Assembly (NCBI RefSeq): GCF_022698165.1
Contig: NZ_JALDAY010000009.1
Span: 1-64,000 of the forward strand
DNA: 64,000 nucleotides
Direction of reading: 5' to 3'
Source: Streptomyces cylindrosporus
GTDB lineage: Bacteria > Actinomycetota > Actinomycetes > Streptomycetales > Streptomycetaceae
Part shown: positions 1-7,763 of the stretch, piece after piece
Position numbering within the stretch: position 1 is the first letter of the stretch
Layout of the letters: every line of letters starts with the position of its first letter
Program-made: the position numbers and the translations under genes
Notes under the pieces: model-generated
Databases searched by the model: none
What the model saw: the letters and a program-made list of their open reading frames with translations, nothing else
Told to the model about the DNA's origin: nothing

Positions 1-159
1 CCCCGCAGCGAGATCACGCTGGAGGAGCTGACCAACCACATGGCCGGCGGCGCCGAACTCGCGGCCCTCAAGCACGAGTTGGCCCAGGTCCGCGGCGTCG
101 ATGTCGAGGAGCTCCCCGAAGAGGACGAGCTTCAGGTCGGCGTCCCTCAGCCCAACTGA
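1..159 (+). CDS. C-terminal end of probable sugar ABC transporter ATP-binding protein (partial)
   Basis: The window opens inside a reading frame that ends with TGA at 157-159; 52 codons are visible. The peptide contains ITLEELTNHMAGGAELAAL, which resembles the extreme C-terminus of RbsA/XylG-type sugar-import ATPases (a TLEELT.MMAGGAEL-like segment, from memory of the family). No Walker motif is inside the window, so the assignment rests on the tail alone. A long hairpin follows directly, and the next genes on the other strand are sugar- or inositol-type oxidoreductases, which fits a carbohydrate-uptake locus. Confidence 0.5.
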   Translation, partial: PRSEITLEELTNHMAGGAELAALKHELAQVRGVDVEELPEEDELQVGVPQPN

Positions 160-176
160 CCCTCACATGTAGGCGG

Positions 177-229
177 CACACAGAGGGGGAGGGCGGCACC
201 GGACCGGTGCCGCCCTCCCCCTCTGTGTG
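177..229. terminator. Long perfect hairpin between convergent genes
   Basis: Two 26-base arms (177-202 and 204-229) are perfectly complementary around a single central base. The structure lies between the ABC ATPase stop (159) and the stop of the minus-strand oxidoreductase (233), so it should end transcription from both sides. Confidence 0.85.
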
Positions 230-232
230 CGC

Positions 233-1255
233 TCAGCCGGTGGCCGGAAGCACCGTCCGCGGCCGGACCGGGAACCCGGCCGCGCGGTAGCAGTCGTCGA
301 TGAGCCGCATGGTGGTCAGCGCGTCGTCCGCGTCGAGAGCCAGGGGCGCGTCCTCCCGCAGGTGGGCCGCGAAGGCCTCCAGCTGGAAGGTGTACGACGA
401 CCGGCGGCCGAGTTCCTCGGTGCGCTCGCCGGCGGCCGTGCGGACCACCACCCGGTCGTCCAGGTGCGGCTGCACGAAGTTCATCGCGGTGGCCTCACCA
501 CGGGTGCCCACGACGCGGCAGCTCATCTGCCACTTGTCGTACGCCATATGGCAGTTGGCGCTGCCGGTGACCCCGCCCGGGAACTCCAGGTCGGCGTACA
601 GCCACTCGTCGACGCCCGCCGCCCCGGCCTTCTCCCCGCCGCGCGCGGCGACGAGCCGGGGTGCGCCGCCGGCCCAGGGCGCCAGCATCCGCAGCGCGTG
701 CAGGCTGTAACACCCGAGGTCCATGAGCGCGCCGCCGGCCAGCGGGAACGACCACCGCAGGTCGTCGTCCGGCGGTGCGGGCATGGCGACCATGGCCTCG
801 ATGTGCCGGAGTTCGCCCAGCTCCCCGCTGTCGAGCAGCTCGTGCAGGCGCCGGGTGACCGGGTGGAACAGGTAGTGGAAGCCCTCCATGAACACGGTGC
901 CGGCCTTGGCGACGGCCTCGGAGACCTCGGTCGCCTCCTCGGTGTTGCTCGCGGACGGCTTCTCCGTGAGGACGTGCTTGCCGGCGGCGAGGGCGGCCAG
1001 GTTCCACGGCCCGTGCAGGCTGTTGGCCAACGGGTTGTAGACGACCTCGACCTCGGGGTCGGCGATCAGGTCGGCGTAGGAGTCGGCCACCCGCTCGACA
1101 CCGTGCGCGGCGGCGAACGCCTCGGCGCGGTCGCGGTCGCGCGCCGCCACCGCGACGAGGCGGTGGCCGCACGTCCGGGCCGGCTTCACGATGGAGAGTT
1201 CGGCGATCCGGGCCGCGCCCAGCACGCCGATCCGCAGGGGTTCGTACGTCGTCAC
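233..1255 (-). CDS. Gfo/Idh/MocA-family NAD(P)-dependent oxidoreductase
   Basis: Predicted cytosolic sugar or cyclitol dehydrogenase of 340 aa. The N-terminal Rossmann fold begins RIGVLGAARIAELSIVKPA, followed by the family motif EKPSASN (Lys of EKP near residue 95) and an acidic/His C-terminal sheet domain containing GGALMDLGCYSLHALR. The open frame extends upstream to 1309, but I prefer the GTG at 1255 because it overlaps the stop of the upstream gene as GTGA, indicating translational coupling. It is the last gene of a minus-strand operon with a second Gfo/Idh/MocA enzyme and a PhyH-type dioxygenase. The substrate cannot be read from the sequence; trans-1,2-dihydrodiol dehydrogenase or glucose-fructose-oxidoreductase-like roles are both possible. 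Confidence 0.85.
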   Translation of the reverse strand: MTTYEPLRIGVLGAARIAELSIVKPARTCGHRLVAVAARDRDRAEAFAAAHGVERVADSYADLIADPEVEVVYNPLANSLHGPWNLAALAAGKHVLTEKPSASNTEEATEVSEAVAKAGTVFMEGFHYLFHPVTRRLHELLDSGELGELRHIEAMVAMPAPPDDDLRWSFPLAGGALMDLGCYSLHALRMLAPWAGGAPRLVAARGGEKAGAAGVDEWLYADLEFPGGVTGSANCHMAYDKWQMSCRVVGTRGEATAMNFVQPHLDDRVVVRTAAGERTEELGRRSSYTFQLEAFAAHLREDAPLALDADDALTTMRLIDDCYRAAGFPVRPRTVLPATG

Positions 1256-2253
1256 TTGCGCACCTCGTCGAGTCGTACGGGCCGGTGCTCGTGCAGCGAC
1301 AGCGTGCACGCGTCGGCGATCCGGCTGGCTTCGATGCCGTCCGCCACAGTGCAGGGGGAGGGGGCGGAGCCGGCGACGACCTCGGTGAAGGCGGTGAGTT
1401 CGGCTCGGTAGGCGTCGGCGAAGCGGTCCATGAAGAAGTCGTGCGGGGTGCCTGCGGGGAACGTGGCTCCCGGCTCTACGGAGCGCAGCGGCAGCCCGTC
1501 CTCCAGGCCGACGGCGATGCTGTCCTTCATGCCGTGCAGTTCCAGGCGTACGTCGTGACCGCGGGCGTTGTGCCGGGAGTTGGAGATGACGGCGATGGTG
1601 CCGTCGTCAAGGGTGAGCAGCGAGGACGCGGTGTCGACGTCACCGGCTTCACGGATGTGGTCGGCGCCCCGGTTGCCGCCGGTCGCGTACACCTCGACCA
1701 CCTCGCGTCCCGTCACCCAGCGCACGATGTCGAAGTCGTGCACGCTGCAGTCGCGGAAGATGCCGCCCGAGACGGCGATGTAGGCGGCCGGCGGCGGCGC
1801 GGGGTCCAAGGTGGTCGACCGTACGGTGTGCAGCTTGCCGAGCTCACCGCTCAGCACGGCCCGGCGCGCGGCCACACAGCCCGCGTCGAAGCGACGGTTG
1901 TAGCCGATCTGCACCTCGACACCGCTGCCTTCCACCGCCCGCAGCAGCTCCAGGCTCTCCTCGACGGTGCGGGCGACGGGCTTCTCGCAGAAGACCGGGA
2001 CGCCCGCCTTGACCGCGGCGAGGATCAGCTCCGGGTGCGCGTCGGTCGCGGCGGCGATCACGACACCGTCCACGCCCGCGGCGAACACCGCCTCGGGAGA
2101 GTCCACGGCCTTGGCCCCGAACCGCTCGGCGACCGAGGTGGTGGCAGCGGCCACCGGATCGGTGACCACCAGGGAGTCCACCGCGTCGAGCCCGGAGAGG
2201 GTCGCCGCATGGAACGCGCCGATCCGGCCCAGCCCCATGATGCCTATACGCAT
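1252..2253 (-). CDS. Inositol 2-dehydrogenase-like Gfo/Idh/MocA oxidoreductase
   Basis: A 333-aa cytosolic dehydrogenase. It starts MRIGIMGLGRIGAFHAATL (dinucleotide fold), carries CEKPVARTVEESLEL (EKP Lys) and a catalytic-region motif GGIFRDCSVHDFDIVRWVTG, very like the DxxxHDxD segment of myo-inositol 2-dehydrogenase (IolG), where Asp and His act in hydride transfer. The length matches the family. AAGGAG lies 10 nt before the ATG. It is coupled by a 4-base overlap to the second oxidoreductase downstream. A relict SDR tail sits just upstream, so the operon once held a further dehydrogenase. Confidence 0.85.
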   Translation of the reverse strand: MRIGIMGLGRIGAFHAATLSGLDAVDSLVVTDPVAAATTSVAERFGAKAVDSPEAVFAAGVDGVVIAAATDAHPELILAAVKAGVPVFCEKPVARTVEESLELLRAVEGSGVEVQIGYNRRFDAGCVAARRAVLSGELGKLHTVRSTTLDPAPPPAAYIAVSGGIFRDCSVHDFDIVRWVTGREVVEVYATGGNRGADHIREAGDVDTASSLLTLDDGTIAVISNSRHNARGHDVRLELHGMKDSIAVGLEDGLPLRSVEPGATFPAGTPHDFFMDRFADAYRAELTAFTEVVAGSAPSPCTVADGIEASRIADACTLSLHEHRPVRLDEVRK

Positions 2254-2286
2254 GAAAATCGTGCTCCTTCAGCCCGACAGGGCGGC

Positions 2287-2376
2287 TCAGTCCTGGCCGC
2301 CGAGGAGGTTCTCGTCGTGGTCGACGACCGAGCCGGTGATGACACCGCTGCGGTCGGAGAGGAGGAAGTCGTCCTT
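2287..2376 (-). pseudogene. Relict C-terminus of a short-chain dehydrogenase
   Basis: Directly after the TGA of the dioxygenase gene, in the same frame, 29 sense codons follow before the next stop (2287-2289). The peptide contains FLLSDRSGVITGSVVDHD and ends in NLLGGQD. SDR oxidoreductases commonly end with a segment like LLSDRSGVVTGSVIDWDQNV, so this reads as the last codons of a deleted SDR gene. There is no start codon or Rossmann domain. Readthrough of the TGA would add it to the dioxygenase, but that is less likely. Confidence 0.6.
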
Positions 2377-3555
2377 TCAGCTCAGGCGGCGCTCGGCGCT
2401 CGCCCGCAGTTCGTCGCGCAGTCGCCCGGGAGTCCAGCCCTCCGTGACGGCCTGCCAGAGGGTGTCCGCCTGGGAGGGCGGGGCGAGACCGTCGACCGGC
2501 GGGTCGAGGTCCAGGTTGGTGGGGAAGGGGTAGCCCTCGGCGGTGGCGGCGACCACGCGGCGCAGCCAGTCCCGCGAGACGCCCTCGGCCTTGCGGCGCA
2601 GCAGCACCGGGAACAGGGCGCTCGCCATCGCCGTACGGTCCACCGTCTCCATGGCGCGGCCGAAGGCGGAGGAGATCTGCAGCAGGTTGGCCATACGGCG
2701 GATTCCGGCAGAGCGGTTGTGTCCGGCGGCGTGGAAGAGCGCGGGGTTGAAGAAGACCGCATCGCCCTTCTCCAGGGGGAGCTGGACGTGGTGGGCGTCG
2801 AAGTACTCGACGAACCGCGGGAGCCGCCAGGCGAGATAGCCGGGCTCGTACTTCTGTGAGTGCGGCAGGTACAGGGTCGGGCCGGACTCGACCGGCATGT
2901 CGCAGTGGGCCACCGCACCCTGCAGGGTCAGCGCGGGGGAGAGGCGGTGCACGTGCGCCGGGTAGGCGGCGGCGCGCTCCTGGGTGAGGAAGCCGAGGTG
3001 GTAGTCGCGGTGCACGGTCTGCGCCGCCCCGCCGGGGTTGACCACGTTGACCTGCGAGGTCACCTGGTAGGCGGGGCCCAGCCAGGCTTCGGTGATCAGC
3101 TCCACCATGTCGTTGGCGTAGTAGTCGGCGAAGACCTCCGGCACGCGCACCGCCATCTTGTCCAGCGCGTTCCACACCCGGTCGTTGTCACCCGGGGCGG
3201 CGAAGTGGTCCCCGCGGGCGCCATCACTCGCCCGCTCCTCCTCGATCAGCGCGTCGAAGGCGGCGGACGCCCGGTCCACGACGGCCTCGTCGGCGAACGC
3301 ACCCTTGAGGACCACGATGCCGGGTCCGTCCATCAGCGCCCGGATCAGCTCGCCCTGCACCTCCCGTCGGTCGGCGGCGGTGGCGGCGAGCTTGCGGAGC
3401 CGTTCGCTGTCGTAGAGCAGCACGTTCTGTTCCACGCCCTCGGCCACGGGATAGTCCTCGGCGTCCGTCTTCTGCTCCACGAGTGAGCGCAGGGCGGCGA
3501 GGTCGCAGTCGGCTTCGGTCAGCCAGGTCCGCTGTTCCACGGCTGTGGAGGGCAT
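2377..3555 (-). CDS. Phytanoyl-CoA dioxygenase (PhyH) family Fe(II)/2-oxoglutarate oxygenase
   Basis: A 392-aa protein predicted to hydroxylate a small or acyl substrate using Fe(II) and 2-oxoglutarate. The facial triad can be seen as VHRDYHLGF (HxD) and a distal His in FHAAGHNRSAGIRRMANLLQ, whose Arg would bind 2-oxoglutarate. An open frame begins at 3612, but the ATG at 3555 is preceded by GAAAGGA at good spacing and begins MPSTAVEQRTWLTE, so I chose it. It is the first gene of the minus-strand operon with two Gfo/Idh/MocA dehydrogenases and diverges from the LacI regulator. The substrate is unknown; a sugar- or inositol-derived catabolite is inferred from the neighbours. Confidence 0.8.
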   Translation of the reverse strand: MPSTAVEQRTWLTEADCDLAALRSLVEQKTDAEDYPVAEGVEQNVLLYDSERLRKLAATAADRREVQGELIRALMDGPGIVVLKGAFADEAVVDRASAAFDALIEEERASDGARGDHFAAPGDNDRVWNALDKMAVRVPEVFADYYANDMVELITEAWLGPAYQVTSQVNVVNPGGAAQTVHRDYHLGFLTQERAAAYPAHVHRLSPALTLQGAVAHCDMPVESGPTLYLPHSQKYEPGYLAWRLPRFVEYFDAHHVQLPLEKGDAVFFNPALFHAAGHNRSAGIRRMANLLQISSAFGRAMETVDRTAMASALFPVLLRRKAEGVSRDWLRRVVAATAEGYPFPTNLDLDPPVDGLAPPSQADTLWQAVTEGWTPGRLRDELRASAERRLS

Positions 3556-3663
3556 CCGGGTCCTTTCGCAGTTCTTGCTTTTCTGCCAGTCTTGAGAACC
3601 CGAACCCATCATTCAATCCTCAGCAGTGCATCAAATATCCATCATCGCCCCTTGGGATCCGTC

Positions 3664-4710
3664 ATGCGTCACCCCTATCCGATCAGGGAAATCGCCCGTC
3701 AGGCCGGACTGAGCACGGCCACGGTCGACCGTGTGCTCAACGACCGGGGCAATGTGCGCGAGAGCACCGTCCGGGAGGTGCACGAGGCCATCAAGGATCT
3801 GGACCGCCAGCAGACCCAGGTCCGGATCGCGGGCCGCACCTTCATGATCGACATCGTGATGCAGACACCGGAGCGGTTCTCCACCGCCGTGCGCGAGGCG
3901 CTGGAGGCCGAGCTTCCCTCCCTGCACCCCGCCGTGGTCCGCTCCCGCTTCCACTTCCGTGAGACCTGCCCGTCCGAGGAACTGGTCGGCACCCTGGACA
4001 AGATCGCCAAGCGTGGTACGCAGGGAGTGATCCTCAAGGCTCCCGACCTGCCGGAGATCGGGGCCGCCGTCGGCCGGCTGACCGCGGCCGGCATTCCCGT
4101 CGTCACCCTGGTCACCGACCTGCCCCACAGCGCACGGCTGGCCTACGTCGGCATCGACAACCGCGCTGCCGGCGCCACCGCCGCCTACCTCCTTCAGCAG
4201 TGGCTCGGCGACCGGCCCGGCAGTGTGCTCACCACGATGAGCCGGGGCTCCTTCCGCGGCGAGGAGGAGCGCGAGATGGGCTTCCGCAGTGCGATGCGCC
4301 TCGCCGACTCCCGGCGTCCCCTGGTGGAGGTCACCGACAGCGACGGACTGGACGCCACCCAGCACGAGCTGGTGCTCCAGGCCCTCAGGAGTGACGAGGA
4401 CATCGTCGCGGTCTACTCGATGGGCGGCGGCAACCTCGCCACCCTGGACGCCTTCCGCGCCCTGAACCGGCCCTGTGCCGTCTTCGTCGCGCATGACCTC
4501 GACCACGACAACACGCGCCTGTTGCGCGAAAGAAGGCTCTCCGCGGTGCTCCACCACGACCTGCGCCAGGACGTACGCCGGGCCTGCCAGACCGTCATGC
4601 GGGCACACAAGGCGCTGCCCGACGACGGCCCGACCCTGCCGTCGGCGATCCAGGTCGTCACGCCGTTCAACCTGCCGCCGGACGTCTCCCCGGCGCCGTA
4701 CACGGGATGA
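3664..4710 (+). CDS. LacI-family transcriptional regulator
   Basis: The protein starts MRHPYPIREIARQAGLSTATVDRVLNDRG, a classical LacI helix-turn-helix and hinge, followed by a periplasmic-binding-protein-like sensor domain (about residues 60-340) with GIDNRAAGATAAYLL. The ATG at 3664 places the HTH at the N-terminus as in the family; the frame is open further upstream to 3592. It is divergent from the dioxygenase/Gfo-Idh operon and about 100 bp away, so it probably represses that operon and responds to a sugar or cyclitol. Its 3' end overlaps the tail of the convergent hydrolase gene by 44 bp. Confidence 0.88.
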   Translation: MRHPYPIREIARQAGLSTATVDRVLNDRGNVRESTVREVHEAIKDLDRQQTQVRIAGRTFMIDIVMQTPERFSTAVREALEAELPSLHPAVVRSRFHFRETCPSEELVGTLDKIAKRGTQGVILKAPDLPEIGAAVGRLTAAGIPVVTLVTDLPHSARLAYVGIDNRAAGATAAYLLQQWLGDRPGSVLTTMSRGSFRGEEEREMGFRSAMRLADSRRPLVEVTDSDGLDATQHELVLQALRSDEDIVAVYSMGGGNLATLDAFRALNRPCAVFVAHDLDHDNTRLLRERRLSAVLHHDLRQDVRRACQTVMRAHKALPDDGPTLPSAIQVVTPFNLPPDVSPAPYTG

Positions 4711-5587
4711 CGAATCCTGCGACGGCGCGGGCGAATTCCTCCGGCTCCTCGATGTGGCCGAAGTGCCCGCTGTTCTCCATGATGAGTAGTTCGCTTCGCG
4801 GGATCAGCCTGTGCAGCTCCTCTGCCCACCCGACCCCGCAGATGAAGTCGTGGCGGCCGACGACGACCAGGGTCGGCGCGGTGAGCGAGCCCAGGTCCGT
4901 GCTGTCGTCGAAGCCCTGCGGGACGAGGTTCTCGTCCAGCGCCGATATGTGCGTGGCGCTCACGGTGGCGCGCAACGACGCGAACTCCTTCTCCCGGCCC
5001 CAGTAGTCGGCGAAGTAGGCGGGCAGCAGCCCCTTGACCACGGCCGTCATCTGTGTGTCGTCGGAGATGGCGGGCATGGCCTCGAACGCCGCCAGGACCG
5101 CGGGGAGTTCGGGGTGGTCGGCATGGCGCGCGGCGAACTGCTGGAACAGCCGCACGGCTTCGGCGACGTGTTCGGGGCCGGTGAGCGGCGCGCTGTCGTA
5201 GAGGATCACCCCGGCGACCTTTTCGGGCCGGTGCAGAGCGTGGTACTGGACGACGAAGCCGCCGTGGGAATGGCCCAGCAGATGCACCTCGGGAACACCG
5301 AGATGGTCGATCAGGCCGCCGAGGAAGCGACTGTAGCGGGGGCGGGTGTAGCCGTGGGGGTGGGAGGGGAGGCGGCCGGAGCCTCCCGTGCCGACGGGCT
5401 CGGGGTAGACGACCGTGAGATGCCGCTCCAGGGCGGGCATGCGCAGGTACTCCCAGGAAATGCCGGGTCCGCCGGAATGCGCGACGCACACCGGGCCCGT
5501 GCCGTGGACGTGATACCGCTGCGTGATTCCGTCGATGTCGACCGTGTGCGTACCGGCCGTCAGAGGGTCGGTGGTGGAGGCGGCCAT
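4667..5587 (-). CDS. Alpha/beta hydrolase, proline iminopeptidase-like
   Basis: A 306-aa serine hydrolase without signal peptide. The oxyanion-hole motif HSGGPG (near residue 40), nucleophile elbow GHSHGG (Ser near residue 110), acid in VVVGRHDFICG and final His in ENSGHFGH are all present, so the Ser-Asp-His triad looks intact. HSGGPG is typical of the S33 proline iminopeptidase branch, which also includes esterases and epoxide hydrolases. GGAG lies 5 nt before the ATG. A 65-bp block repeated before the 10.6-kb operon lies just upstream, suggesting joint control by the adjacent sigma factors. Confidence 0.82.
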   Translation of the reverse strand: MAASTTDPLTAGTHTVDIDGITQRYHVHGTGPVCVAHSGGPGISWEYLRMPALERHLTVVYPEPVGTGGSGRLPSHPHGYTRPRYSRFLGGLIDHLGVPEVHLLGHSHGGFVVQYHALHRPEKVAGVILYDSAPLTGPEHVAEAVRLFQQFAARHADHPELPAVLAAFEAMPAISDDTQMTAVVKGLLPAYFADYWGREKEFASLRATVSATHISALDENLVPQGFDDSTDLGSLTAPTLVVVGRHDFICGVGWAEELHRLIPRSELLIMENSGHFGHIEEPEEFARAVAGFVIPCTAPGRRPAAG

Positions 5588-5612
5588 GGGGACTCCGTAT
5601 CCGGCGGGGGCG

Positions 5613-5677
5613 ATGACGCCGACAAGACGCGGGACGGGAGACAGAGTTCGACTTCGTTCGTGTGGCGCCTGTCACAT
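5613..5677 (-). promoter_or_regulatory. Duplicated promoter block, copy 1 (before alpha/beta hydrolase)
   Basis: This 65-bp stretch matches 10703-10767 without gaps. Read on the minus strand it contains TGTGACAGGCGCCACACG, then CGAACT, then CGTCT sixteen to seventeen bases further on, then GTCGGCGTCAT. GAAC-N16-CGTC has the form of an ECF sigma promoter, and TGTGAC...GCCACA is a partial palindrome that could bind an activator. Its start overlaps the stop codon of the upstream sigma factor gene. Confidence 0.55.
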
Positions 5678-6688
5678 GACCGGGAGCAGGTTGATGGCCT
5701 GCACCGGCCGTGGATGGAACAGTCGCAGCCGGTGCACCCGGCCGGCACCGTCCAGGGACATGAGCCAGGCCACGGTGGGCGGGCAGTGCTCGGGGTCGTC
5801 GGCCGGGTTGAGGATGTCCATCTCCCAGACGACCAGGGACCGTCCGGCCACGGCATGGACAAGGCGCTGGCGCACACCGGCCTCGATGTCGCCGTCCATG
5901 GAGCGCACGAGAAGGTCCCGGCCCCCCACCCGGTCGTTTCCCCTCAGGAGGCCGATCTCGGGAGACCAGCGCTCCGCCAGCAGCTTTCCGAAGTGCCCGC
6001 TCTCGGCGGCGGACAGCGTCTCACGGGCCTCGATCCGGCTGGCCCGGACGCGCCGCTCGACATCCCCGTGCGCAGCGTCCGTCGTGGCGGCGAGGGAGGC
6101 GGCGAGCTTGGCCCGGCCCTGGCTGAGCCGGCTGCGGACGGTACCGACCGGGATCCCGCACGCGCCGGCTATCTGCTCGTACGAGGTGACTCCGGTGGTG
6201 AAGTGGCGCAGCACCAAAGGCATGCGCAATGTGGGGGAGAGCTCCTCCAGAGCCGCCCAGATCCAGTCCCGCAGCGCGTTCCGCTCCAGCCACTGCTCCG
6301 GAGCGCCATCCAGGGAAGGCAGGTGCAGGTCGTCCACCGGCCGGGTGGCGAGCGTGTCCCGCAGCAGGGAGCGGCCGGCGTTGCGCACGATCATCCTCAG
6401 CCATGCGCCGACGGCCCCGGGATCGCGGACGTCGCCGATCCGGCGCAGTGCGGTCAGGGCCGCGTCCTGCATCACGTCGTCGGCATCGGCACCCGGCCCC
6501 AGGATGCTCAGCGCCACGGCGCGCATGCCGGCACGATGCCGCTCAAGCAGCAGACCCAGGGCGGTGACCTCACCGGCCTGGGCGGCACGCACCAGCACCG
6601 CGTCCTCGACGCGTTCGGCCTCGGCCGGGTCCCGCAGGTGACCACTCGCGCGAGACCCTGCCGGGTGTCCCGGCCTTCCTCGGCTCAT
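5672..6688 (-). CDS. ECF-type RNA polymerase sigma factor with C-terminal SnoaL-like domain (paralog 2)
   Basis: A 338-aa protein. Sigma region 2 lies around residues 30-100 (LLERHRAGMRAVALSILG, DADDVMQDAALTALRRIGD) and region 4 around 140-200 (TSYEQIAGACGIPVGTVRSR, an HTH). About 130 further residues end with VVWEMDILNP and AWLMSLDGAGRVHRLRLF, an NTF2/SnoaL-like fold found as a regulatory domain in some ECF groups. The ATG at 6688 overlaps the stop of the upstream paralog as ATGA; the open frame extends far upstream but only as antisense noise. The two tandem genes are clearly duplicates. No anti-sigma gene is visible, consistent with C-terminal-domain control. Confidence 0.82.
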   Translation of the reverse strand: MSRGRPGHPAGSRASGHLRDPAEAERVEDAVLVRAAQAGEVTALGLLLERHRAGMRAVALSILGPGADADDVMQDAALTALRRIGDVRDPGAVGAWLRMIVRNAGRSLLRDTLATRPVDDLHLPSLDGAPEQWLERNALRDWIWAALEELSPTLRMPLVLRHFTTGVTSYEQIAGACGIPVGTVRSRLSQGRAKLAASLAATTDAAHGDVERRVRASRIEARETLSAAESGHFGKLLAERWSPEIGLLRGNDRVGGRDLLVRSMDGDIEAGVRQRLVHAVAGRSLVVWEMDILNPADDPEHCPPTVAWLMSLDGAGRVHRLRLFHPRPVQAINLLPVM

Positions 6689-7623
6689 TGCGCCGGCCCG
6701 GGGAAGACCACCCGGAGCCTTTGGACTCGTCCTGCGCGGCGGAACATGAGCCAGGCGAGGTTCTGCGGGCAGGGGTTCGAGATGCCGGCCGGGTTGACGG
6801 CTTCCATTTCCCAGATGGTGATGTCCCGGCTGGCCACCACATGGCGCAGATGCTGGGTGACGCCCTTGTCCCGGGTCCGGCGCATGGCCGGGAAGGGGTG
6901 GCAGCGTTCTCCGGGGGTGCTGAGCACGCCGACCAGTTCGGTCTCCTTGGGCCACAACTCCAGGATCTCCTTGGGCTGTTGGCCGCGCATGGCGCCCTCC
7001 AGCGTGACCTCGGCCTCCTGGCGGCTGTTCTCGGTGAGACGGGAGACGTCGTCATGGGCCTCGGTGGCGGTCGTCAGCAGAACCTTGGCCAGTTTCTCCC
7101 GGGCCTGGCTGAGCCGGCTGCGCACCGTGCCGACCGGCACCTCGCAGGCGTCGGCGATCTCCTGGTAGGAGGTGATGCCGCTGAAGTGGCGCAGCATCAG
7201 CACCAGCCGTAGCTGCTGCGGCAGTTCCTCCATCGCGTCCCAGATCCAGTCACGCATCGCGTGCTGTTCGATGACCTGCTCCGGCCGTGACGGCTCGTGG
7301 TCACTGAGCCGCAGTTGGTCGAGGCCGTCCAGGCCCGGAGTCTCCTTGGCGGCGCGCAGACGCATACGGGAGGAGTTGCGTACGACCGCCCGCAGCCACG
7401 CCCCTACGGCCGCCGGGTCCCGTACGTCGCCGATGCGGCGCAGCGCGGTCAGCGCGGCGTCCTGCACCGCGTCCTCAGCGTCGGGGCCGTAACCGAGCAG
7501 GCTCATCGCGACGGCGCGCATCGGCGCCTGGTGGCGGGCCAGCAGCAGGCCGAGGGCTCCGGTCTCGCCGGCCTGGGCCCTGATGGTGAGTTCCTCGTCC
7601 GTGGGAGGGCTGGGGGGCACCAT
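6685..7623 (-). CDS. ECF-type RNA polymerase sigma factor with C-terminal SnoaL-like domain (paralog 1)
   Basis: A 312-aa protein starting MVPPSPPTDEELTIRAQAGE. Region 2 contains ARHQAPMRAVAMSLLG and DAEDAVQDAALTALRRIGD; region 4 contains TSYQEIADACEVPVGTVRSR. The C-terminal third ends TIWEMEAVNPAGISNPCPQN then GRVQRLRVVFPGP, matching the SnoaL-like extension of its downstream paralog. I chose the ATG at 7623, which has GGAGG 10 nt upstream, over a longer start at 7683. A short imperfect direct repeat (tggcgatgtctggcg-like) lies immediately upstream at about 7640-7680. The likely targets are the two copies of the 65-bp promoter block nearby. Confidence 0.82.
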   Translation of the reverse strand: MVPPSPPTDEELTIRAQAGETGALGLLLARHQAPMRAVAMSLLGYGPDAEDAVQDAALTALRRIGDVRDPAAVGAWLRAVVRNSSRMRLRAAKETPGLDGLDQLRLSDHEPSRPEQVIEQHAMRDWIWDAMEELPQQLRLVLMLRHFSGITSYQEIADACEVPVGTVRSRLSQAREKLAKVLLTTATEAHDDVSRLTENSRQEAEVTLEGAMRGQQPKEILELWPKETELVGVLSTPGERCHPFPAMRRTRDKGVTQHLRHVVASRDITIWEMEAVNPAGISNPCPQNLAWLMFRRAGRVQRLRVVFPGPAQ

Positions 7624-7703
7624 GAACTGAACGCCTCCGTGGCGATGTCTGGCGGTGTATGGCGATGTCTGGCGATGGATCATGAACCGTCTGCTGTGGG
7701 GGA

Positions 7704-7733
7704 GGGGCTCCGGCCCGCTTCGGCCGGAGCCCC
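7704..7733. terminator. Hairpin after the carotenoid oxygenase gene
   Basis: Arms GGGGCTCCGGCC (7704-7715) and GGCCGGAGCCCC (7722-7733) pair perfectly around a 6-base loop. It lies just after the stop of the minus-strand oxygenase gene (7764) and before the sigma-factor operon. Confidence 0.75.
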
Positions 7734-7763
7734 TGGACGTGCTGGTGATGAACTATGCCGTGG

